A stretch of 10,513 nucleotides of DNA from a bacterium Ga0077546 (lineage in GTDB: Bacteria > Cyanobacteriota > Vampirovibrionia > Obscuribacterales > Obscuribacteraceae): the NCBI GenBank assembly GCA_001464165.1, contig LNEX01000331.1, forward strand, positions 1 to 10,513, given 5' to 3'. The position numbers and the translations under genes were made by a program. The stretch's first letter is position 1, and each line of letters begins with the position of its first letter. Below the pieces are notes generated by a model. It did not search any database. It saw nothing but the letters and a program-made list of their open reading frames with translations, and had not been told where the DNA came from. This document shows positions 1-4,735 of this stretch, one piece after another.

Positions 1-309
1 TAGCACCAATTTGACAGCGGTTGAAAGAAACTCTTCGCGCTCGTATTCTGGCATATAGCAATTGGCTAGACCGATTTTGTCTACGATTCTAAGTAGACCT
101 TTTTCGGATAGCCTGACCATCGTGGTCATAACAGTTGTGTAGGCGATGTCACGATCTTGCCTCAGTGCGTCAAATACATCTCTGACGGTTACTGTGGGAT
201 TGGCTAGTTTCCAAACTAGCTCCATAATTTCGCATTCCAGATCGCCTAAGAATTTTCGCAGGCCTTTCTGGTTAAATCGAAAAGAGGCGTTTTCGTCGTT
301 TAATCGCAT
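1..309 (-). CDS. BlaI/MecI/CopY-family transcriptional repressor (N-terminal part, cut by window edge)
   Basis: A DNA-binding repressor of the BlaI/MecI family, read by translating the minus strand from ATG 309-307; 103 codons remain open to the left edge. Residues about 20-90 form the family's winged helix: LGDLECEIMELVWKL, then TVRDVFDALR, then the hallmark IAYTTVMTTMVRLSEKGLL (recognition helix), then a wing-like segment around residues 77-88. The C-terminal dimerisation and cleavage part lies outside the window. Members usually act as dimers on inverted repeats in their own promoter and are often released by proteolysis through a BlaR1-type M56 sensor encoded next to them; whether such a gene follows to the left cannot be seen. 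No clear Shine-Dalgarno precedes the ATG, so the first 15 or so residues are uncertain. It is divergent from gmhB with an 88-base gap that could hold its operator. The family assignment is strong; the regulated genes are unknown. Confidence 0.85.
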   Translation of the reverse strand, partial: MRLNDENASFRFNQKGLRKFLGDLECEIMELVWKLANPTVTVRDVFDALRQDRDIAYTTVMTTMVRLSEKGLLRIVDKIGLANCYMPEYEREEFLSTAVKLVL

Positions 310-319
310 ATTTTTTCAA

Positions 320-348
320 TTGGTAAACACTACTAGCTATCGTAACAT
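320..348 (+). promoter_or_regulatory. Candidate sigma70-type promoter for gmhB
   Basis: TTGGTA (320-325) and TAACAT (343-348) each match the -35 and -10 consensus at 4 of 6 positions and are separated by 17 bases. Transcription would start near 355, leaving a leader of about 43 bases before the gmhB ATG. This is a by-eye match only. Confidence 0.3.
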
Positions 349-358
349 ATCCTTTGAC

Positions 359-370
359 TTACAATAGTAA
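359..370. promoter_or_regulatory. Inverted repeat TTAC-N4-GTAA, possible BlaI-family operator
   Basis: A perfect TTACaataGTAA inverted repeat lies in the divergent gap between the BlaI-family gene and gmhB, just downstream of the predicted gmhB start of transcription. BlaI/MecI operators are short AT-rich dyads of the TAC/GTA type, so autoregulation and co-control of gmhB are possible. The short arms and single copy make this tentative. Confidence 0.3.
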
Positions 371-397
371 TATTTCTTTCCTCATCGAGTACCCTCA

Positions 398-1036
398 ATG
401 TCAACTCCTTCAAACAGTCTCATTTCCACTAACAGCACTCAAGCTTCTCGGCCGGTGGTCTTTCTTGACCGTGATGGCACTCTCAATGTTGAGGCAGGTT
501 ATATCAAAGATGTGGAGAATCTCAATTTGATTGAGGGGGCTGGTGAAGCCATTGCCCGCTTGAATCAAGCAGACGTGGCCTGCGTGCTTGTCACCAACCA
601 GACTGGGGCGGCAAGGGGTTATTATCCGGAGAGTCACATAAACGCTTTGCATGAGCGGCTGGTCAAGCTTTTGGCGCTTTCTGGTGCCCACCTTGATGCC
701 ATTTATTATTGCCCCCACCTTTCTCGCGAGGAAGGTGGGGCTGTAGCGCCTTATGACATTGCTTGTAATTGCCGCAAACCTGGTCCTGGCTTAGTTGAGC
801 AGGCCTATCTCGATAATCCGCAGCTCAGTCGCCATTTAGCCTTTGTTGTTGGTGATAAAGCTACCGACGTTGAGCTTGCTGCTAATTGTCATGTCAAGGG
901 CGTGCTTGTAGAAACGGGCTATGGCAAGGATGTTCAGTCGGGTGCTTATCAATGGCCGGTCAAACCTGATTATCAGGCCAGTTCGATTGTCGAGGCTGCG
1001 GAGTGGATACTTTCTTCTATTTCTAAACTAAATTAA
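398..1036 (+). CDS. gmhB: D-glycero-D-manno-heptose-1,7-bisphosphate 7-phosphatase (GmhB, HAD superfamily)
   Basis: A cytoplasmic HAD phosphatase of 212 residues that removes the 7-phosphate of heptose bisphosphate on the way to ADP- or GDP-heptose for LPS core or S-layer glycan. HAD motif I is VVFLDRDGTLN with nucleophile D24 and general acid D26. Motif II is VLVTNQTG (T66, N67). K127 lies in CRKPGPG, and motif IV is VVGDKATDVELA (D153, D157). The GmhB-type structural zinc site is present as C105-x-H107 and C123-x-C125. The first 18 residues are Ser/Thr-rich and look like a non-conserved extension; ATG 398 has only a weak GAG about 8 bases upstream. No other heptose gene is nearby. Its stop overlaps the stop of the convergent receiver gene in the shared bases 1033-1036. 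The zinc-loop codons contain a strong palindrome (713-740). A histidinol-phosphatase role is less likely given the zinc motif and length. Confidence 0.9.
   Translation: MSTPSNSLISTNSTQASRPVVFLDRDGTLNVEAGYIKDVENLNLIEGAGEAIARLNQADVACVLVTNQTGAARGYYPESHINALHERLVKLLALSGAHLDAIYYCPHLSREEGGAVAPYDIACNCRKPGPGLVEQAYLDNPQLSRHLAFVVGDKATDVELAANCHVKGVLVETGYGKDVQSGAYQWPVKPDYQASSIVEAAEWILSSISKLN
713..740. repeat. 28-base near-perfect palindrome inside gmhB
   Basis: The left arm CCCCACCTT (713-721) pairs with AAGGTGGGG (732-740). One T-G pair (722/731) follows, then the self-complementary centre CTCGCGAG (723-730). As RNA this is a 9-bp GC-rich stem, one wobble pair and a short inner stem. It encodes residues about 106-114, in the loop between the two halves of the zinc site. 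It is not followed by a T-run, so it is not an obvious terminator on the plus strand. Confidence 0.85.
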
Positions 1037-1443
1037 ACCCGCGAACGCAGTAGTAGGCTGACTTCGCTCAGTAGATTGGGAATATCGAAGGGCTTGGGCA
1101 GATAGAGATCGGCTCCAGCTTCTAGTGCTAGAGACTGGTCTGGGTGTGAAGTGGCCATCACTATCCAGATTTTTGACAAAACGTCGTCTGCCTTGAGTGC
1201 GCGGCACAGATTCCAGCCGTCCATTTTTCTATCTATCAAATTCGATTCAAGTAGAATTAAGTCGGGTGGCTCAAAGCGGGCTAGCTCAAGGGCATCATCT
1301 GCTGAGCTTGTCACTTGCACCATGTAGCCTTCAAGGGCTAGGGTTTCTTGTAGCAGGCAGGCCATGGCTCCGTCTGGCTCAACTACTAAGATGCGTGATA
1401 TGTGTTTGATTAGCGCCGCCGGGTCTGAATTGTTTTGCAGCAT
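1033..1443 (-). CDS. Stand-alone receiver domain with Glu at the phospho-acceptor position
   Basis: A single CheY-like receiver of 136 residues with no output domain. The fold is recognisable: beta1 ILVVEPD (19-24), PPDLILLESNL (59-69), MDGWNLCRALK (74-84), IWIVMATSH (92-100) and the conserved K117 in YLPKPFD. At the position that is normally Asp in PDLILLD the residue is Glu (E66, codon GAA), and the second acidic residue of the metal pocket is Pro (P23, between E22 and D24). T98 and K117 are kept. Conventional Asp phosphorylation is therefore not expected; a Glu here often mimics the phosphorylated state. It is the last gene of the kinase operon, starting 5 bases after the receiver-GGDEF stop, with AGGA immediately before its ATG. 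Its stop overlaps that of convergent gmhB. A role as a locked-on adaptor is inference. Confidence 0.85.
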   Translation of the reverse strand: MLQNNSDPAALIKHISRILVVEPDGAMACLLQETLALEGYMVQVTSSADDALELARFEPPDLILLESNLIDRKMDGWNLCRALKADDVLSKIWIVMATSHPDQSLALEAGADLYLPKPFDIPNLLSEVSLLLRSRV

Positions 1444-1448
1444 TCCTG

Positions 1449-2339
1449 CTAAGTTGTGAGTCTGACCCTGGCCCGAGCTTGCCGCTTGTAGTTCTTCTTC
1501 AATGTTGCTATCTGAAACCCAGAAAGAGCCAAGACATCTATGTATGACTGGAATTTTTTGACGGTATTGCTGACGATACCAATTGCAATTGAAATTAAAG
1601 GCACACGTCGACGAATACCGCCACGGCCCGTAGAGATCAGGTAACCCCTGGCGATGTCGCCTTTGGGATAGAACCTCGAACTGACGTTGTCAAATTGTTG
1701 GCAGATTAGTTCAGCTTTTCTTTCGGCCACCTCTGGTCTGGTTACCATGATAAAGTCATCGGCCTCAAGGTGGCCAACAAATTCAGTTTCGTCGGCGCAA
1801 TCGAGCAAGATTGCTGCCAGCGCCTTAATAAGCTGATCGCCAGCTAGATCGCCGTAGGTTTCGTTATAAACTCTGATTTTATTTAAGTCGAGAGACATAA
1901 CAGACCAGGCCTTATCTGAATAGAGGCATTGTTCAAGCATGCGACGAATTAGATTGGGGCGTCTCAGGTGAGCAAGAACTCTGATAGCAAGCTCATTCTT
2001 GTCGATTGGATCACCGAGCACATCGTCTGCGCCATAACGAAAAGCATTGATTCTTTCAGTCACATCGGTAGAGGGATGTAGCAGTACAAGCACCGGGCGT
2101 GGTGGCGCAAGCGTTGCTCTAATTTGTTGGCAATATAGCCTGCCATCACCAGAGCTGACCCCGTCAAGTTGATTGGGCAGAATGATGATGTCAGGGTGTA
2201 GGAAAGAAAGCAGTTCATTTGCTTCTTCAAATGACGTTACTGCGTGAACTTTGCTGCCGGTTTTTTCTAGTACAGATGAAAATTCAGCAGCCAGTCGGGC
2301 TTGATTGATAATGAGAATGACCGGGGTGGGAAGGAGCAT
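1449..2339 (-). CDS. Pseudo-receiver fused to a degenerate GGDEF domain
   Basis: A protein of 296 residues with an N-terminal receiver-like domain (about 6-126) and a C-terminal GGDEF-like domain (about 140-285). All key receiver residues are lost: the acidic pair reads N12-Q13, the phospho-acceptor is P55 (PDIIILP), the Thr/Ser position is L87 and the Lys position is D110 (GDP). The GGDEF domain keeps the fold landmarks SLDLNKIRVYNETYGDLAGD (149-168) and PLISIAIGIV (247-256), but the signature reads E192-A-D-D-F196 instead of GGDEF, and the RxxD inhibitory site is absent (D183/E186). The segment from FYPKGD to IGIVSN resembles a known GGDEF subfamily in which the motif is GGDDF. Diguanylate cyclase activity is unlikely; GTP or c-di-GMP sensing or a scaffold role is possible. 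The gene follows the kinase stop directly (TAA then ATG). A strong GGAGGG (2345-2350) inside the kinase end supports translation from ATG 2339. Confidence 0.85.
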   Translation of the reverse strand: MLLPTPVILIINQARLAAEFSSVLEKTGSKVHAVTSFEEANELLSFLHPDIIILPNQLDGVSSGDGRLYCQQIRATLAPPRPVLVLLHPSTDVTERINAFRYGADDVLGDPIDKNELAIRVLAHLRRPNLIRRMLEQCLYSDKAWSVMSLDLNKIRVYNETYGDLAGDQLIKALAAILLDCADETEFVGHLEADDFIMVTRPEVAERKAELICQQFDNVSSRFYPKGDIARGYLISTGRGGIRRRVPLISIAIGIVSNTVKKFQSYIDVLALSGFQIATLKKNYKRQARARVRLTT

Positions 2340-3488
2340 TTAATCCCTCCCTCTGGCAGCTTGTTGCTCTAGTGTTGCCGCTGGTAGCTTCACTGTAAAA
2401 GTAGTATTGCCAGGCTGGCTAGCAACGCTGATTTGTCCGCCGAGAGCAAGGCACAGAGAGCGGGTTATATAGAGGCCAAGGCCAGTACCTTCCGTTTGTC
2501 TAACTAGTGGATTGTCAAGGCGTCCGAATTTTGAAAAGACTTGAGGTAAGTGTTCTTCCGGAATACCTACGCCTTCGTCACTAATTGAGAACTCGACCAT
2601 CTCTACATCGCTTGAATTGTTCTTTTCTTTCTCTTTTTCCAGCCCTCTGGCCGAAATCGTCACGGTGGTGCCAGCTGGCGAATACTTGATGGCGTTATCG
2701 ATTAGGTTTGTGAGAATCTGCTCAAGCCTATCGGCGTCAGCCCAGACAGGGGTGAGACCAGCAGGCACGCTCACTATTATTTTGTGATTCTTGGCTTTGT
2801 CTGTAAGATTTTGTTGCACTCTTTCAATGGCATCTCGAGGGTCAATGGCGCGAATTGTCAGCTGCAATTTCTTTGATTCGAGCCTGGAGACGGCAAGAAT
2901 ATCTTCTACCAATCTTGTTAGTCGGTCTGCTTGATCTTTGATGATGCCAACATAGCGTCGTTGTTGCGAAACATCGAGCCTGTCGCCTGCTCTTAAGATG
3001 GTATCGGCAAAGCCTTTGATGCTAGTAAGGGGCGTGCGCAGTTCGTGCGAGACAGTACTGACAAATTCGGTTTGGGCTTGCTGCAATGAGTTAGCTTGGA
3101 TTACATATATAATCGTCAAGAAACCCCAAGGTGCGTCTTTTGTTTTGCTTGCCGATGAGTCTGAGAGGGGAAAACGTGAAGCTGGCATAACGAATTCAAC
3201 GCCAGCCCTAGTTAGTACGGTAACTGGCTTAGGATCGCTCTCGTCTTCTCCAGGCTCTTTAGCCGATTCTTTGTGATTGTCTGGCTCTTCGTGACCATGC
3301 CAGTCAACCATTGTGGAAATTTGATGGCCAACAATTTCTTCTATCTCTGCGCCAATCAGTTTGGCGAAAGATGGATTGGTAGTAGTGATTAATCCCGCTA
3401 AGTCTGTCACTACAACAGCATCGGCAGAATTAAGCAGAAGGGTGCGATAGATTTCTTCTGACTCAATTGACACGGTTATTTTTTTCAC
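2340..3488 (-). CDS. Soluble PAS-domain sensor histidine kinase
   Basis: A 382-residue histidine kinase with no signal peptide or membrane segment, so probably cytoplasmic. Residues about 10-130 are a PAS-type sensor (AVVVTDLAGLITTTNPSF, then IGAEIEEIVG). It carries an acidic low-complexity insert at about 66-88, rich in Glu, Asp, Lys and Pro. The HisKA dimerisation domain follows with STVSHELRTPLTSIKGF and phospho-His H148. The ATPase domain has an N box (NLIDNAIKYS, 261-270), G1 box (SDEGVGIP, 303-310), F box (F318/F321) and G2 box (GTGLGLY, 334-340), so catalysis looks intact. The start is GTG 3488, 28 or so bases below a plausible promoter, with only a distant AGGA as ribosome site. It heads a three-gene operon whose two receiver proteins both lack the acceptor Asp, so its true phosphotransfer partner is probably encoded elsewhere. 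The ligand of the PAS domain is unknown. Confidence 0.93.
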   Translation of the reverse strand: MKKITVSIESEEIYRTLLLNSADAVVVTDLAGLITTTNPSFAKLIGAEIEEIVGHQISTMVDWHGHEEPDNHKESAKEPGEDESDPKPVTVLTRAGVEFVMPASRFPLSDSSASKTKDAPWGFLTIIYVIQANSLQQAQTEFVSTVSHELRTPLTSIKGFADTILRAGDRLDVSQQRRYVGIIKDQADRLTRLVEDILAVSRLESKKLQLTIRAIDPRDAIERVQQNLTDKAKNHKIIVSVPAGLTPVWADADRLEQILTNLIDNAIKYSPAGTTVTISARGLEKEKEKNNSSDVEMVEFSISDEGVGIPEEHLPQVFSKFGRLDNPLVRQTEGTGLGLYITRSLCLALGGQISVASQPGNTTFTVKLPAATLEQQAARGRD

Positions 3489-3510
3489 TGCAATTGCGGC
3501 TATTCCTGAA

Positions 3511-3529
3511 ATCTAACTTAGCATTAGAT
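3511..3529. promoter_or_regulatory. Inverted repeat ATCTAA-N7-TTAGAT overlapping the kinase promoter
   Basis: Perfect 6-base arms at 3511-3516 and 3524-3529 flank a 7-base spacer. The dyad covers the predicted -10 element and start of transcription of the kinase operon, which is where a repressor would bind. No T-run follows on either strand, so it is not a terminator. Confidence 0.3.
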
Positions 3530-3552
3530 ATTGGGGCCGATTCGCATTACAA
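3523..3552 (-). promoter_or_regulatory. Candidate promoter of the kinase/pseudo-receiver operon
   Basis: On the minus strand TTGTAA (3552-3547, 4 of 6 consensus) is followed after 18 bases by TCTAAT (3528-3523, 5 of 6). The predicted start near 3516 gives a leader of about 28 bases before the GTG at 3488. It lies in the 112-base gap after mrnC, suggesting that the kinase operon is transcribed separately from csaB-wecG-mrnC. Confidence 0.4.
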
Positions 3553-3600
3553 CCTATCCTTAAGGTTTAGCGCATTAATTGAACACCTTGCCCTAGTTTC

Positions 3601-3962
3601 TTATTCCAGATCAGTCAAATCAAGCAGTTCCTTTAGCCGATTCTCGTCGGTGAGAAAGCGATAGCCGATTAGAGCTTCAAAGGCAGTGGCTTGCCTGCGC
3701 GCCTGACGATGTCTAGCTCGTCTTCTGTGAGATTCGGTTTAAGTAGGGCAATTAGTCGAGCTTGTTCTTTCGAATTTACGCGAGAAACAACTTGATCGTG
3801 CATTTTTTTTACAGTGACTGAGGCGAGAAGCTCGCGTTCTCGTTCAAATAGTTCAAATACAGCATCACCAAGGTGGGCTAGGCTTCGTAAAGGAATCTCT
3901 TTAACTTGCTTTAGTCTGTCTTGTTCGCTGAGCGCTTTATTAAATGATTTGCCAAATAGCAT
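3601..3962 (-). pseudogene. mrnC: Mini-ribonuclease III, broken by a frame-shifting internal deletion
   Basis: Mini-III is a small RNase III-type enzyme without a dsRNA-binding domain that trims 23S rRNA precursors in Firmicutes and Cyanobacteria. The first frame (ATG 3962) gives PLRSLAHLGDAVFELFERE with catalytic D33, then TEDELDIVRRA (79-89). It then runs into an early stop at 3669 after 97 residues. The missing end is in another frame: ATAFEALIGYRFLTDENRLK and on to TAA 3603-3601, a typical Mini-III C-terminus carrying the second catalytic Glu in FEALIGY. Between VRRA and QATAFEA the family normally has about 15-20 more residues, the basic RNA-contacting loop; these are absent. The lesion is therefore a deletion of length 3n+1 near 3688-3700, not a point frameshift. 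Both ends are well preserved, so it is either very recent or an assembly or sequencing artefact. The ATG has GAG 8 bases upstream and lies 21 bases after the wecG stop. As read, the product would be inactive. Confidence 0.85.
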
Positions 3963-3975
3963 AATATTCTCGCTT

Positions 3976-3989
3976 AAATAGCGCTATTT
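3976..3989. repeat. 14-base perfect palindrome at the wecG stop codon
   Basis: AAATAGCGCTATTT is fully self-complementary and spans the wecG stop codon just before mrnC. It has no loop, so it is better read as a DNA dyad than as an RNA hairpin. No function is apparent. Confidence 0.6.
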
Positions 3990-4696
3990 CCGCCCAGTGC
4001 GTTTGGCCAAGACCTCTGCAAGTGCCTGCCAAGCAAAGTTAGGTAGAGATTGAGCCATGCGACTTAGGCGCCAAGGCTCCTTTAATAAGCGATAAAGCCA
4101 TTCGCAGTGAAATTTCTGAAAAGTTAAAGGGGCTCGTTTGACAAAACCGGTCCAGACATCAAAGCTACCGCCAACGCCAATCATCACTGCCTGCGGAAAT
4201 AGGTGTTTGTAATGGTCAATGAAAAACTCTTGTTTCGGTACGCCGAGTGCCACGAGAATCAGTCTAGGTCTCGTTTCTGCCATCCTTTCGAGAATCACTT
4301 GCTCTTCAGACTTATCGTAAAATCCATTTTGATAAGCCGTTATTTTGATTCCGGGATGGAGCTTCGGTAGATCTTCAACTAGCTTATTCATCACTTCTGG
4401 TCTACCGCCAAGCAAGGCTACTTCTTTGCCTAGCCTTGCCGCACGCGCAAGGGCGCTTGCCGCTAGTTCAATACCTGGGCACCATCTGGTACTACTAAAT
4501 TGGCATTGCGAATGATGCGATCAAGCTCTTTATCTTTTTGAGAGGCAACCACCATCTCGGCATTAATAGTCACTACATGTAGCGCTTGATTCAATTGCCA
4601 GGCGCTTTCGATCAGTTCAATCGCCGTGCTTTCATTGACAAGGTCAACGGGGTAACCAAGGACGTGGTCTCTACTTTTTAAGCTTGGCAATGGCAT
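3984..4696 (-). pseudogene. tagA: WecG/TagA/CpsF-family N-acetylmannosaminyltransferase, broken by a frame-shifting internal deletion
   Basis: This family transfers ManNAc or a related sugar to undecaprenyl-PP-GlcNAc at the inner face of the membrane, in wall teichoic acid, enterobacterial common antigen or S-layer-anchoring polymer synthesis. The first frame (ATG 4696, 77 residues) has VVTINAEMVVASQKD (T43, N45) and NANLVVPDGA, with the catalytic-base Asp at D71, then stops at 4463. The second frame resumes at 4475 with GIELAASALARAARLG, followed by VALLGGRPEV, LILVALGVPKQE, GVGGSFDVWTGFVKRAP and FHCEWLYRLLKEPWRLSR, ending at TAG 3986-3984. Family members have roughly 16-20 residues between PDG and the G(I/V)(E/D)L helix; these are missing, so a deletion of length 3n+1 sits near 4473-4480. 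With them restored, length would be about 250, the family norm. The rest is intact, arguing for a recent event or an artefact. It is downstream of csaB by 39 bases, with no clear ribosome site. Confidence 0.85.
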
Positions 4697-4735
4697 GATT
4701 TTTAAGTGGTATCGTCTGTAGTATAAAACCTGTAT

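Noticed and set aside
3551..3567. AACCT-N7-AGGTT inverted repeat as terminator after mrnC
   Set aside because: Only 5-bp arms and no T-run on the minus strand.
3680..3700. Programmed -1 frameshifting to join the two mrnC frames
   Set aside because: No slippery heptamer was seen, and a shift alone would not restore the missing 15-20 residues. A small AGGCA-N6-TGCCT dyad at 3681-3696 is too weak to support it.
3669..3962. A short, complete 97-residue Mini-III variant ending in GKPLPLKL
   Set aside because: The true family C-terminus, including FEALIGY, is present immediately downstream in another frame, so the 97-residue reading is a truncation product.
3984..4415. A separate short glycosyltransferase gene starting at ATG 4415
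   Set aside because: Family sequence continues upstream of that ATG in the same frame to about 4475, so it is the C-terminal part of the broken tagA and not its own gene.
4720..4725. TATACT on the minus strand as a separate promoter for tagA
   Set aside because: It matches a -10 box but no -35 or extended element is near, and the 39-base gap to csaB suits a shared transcript.
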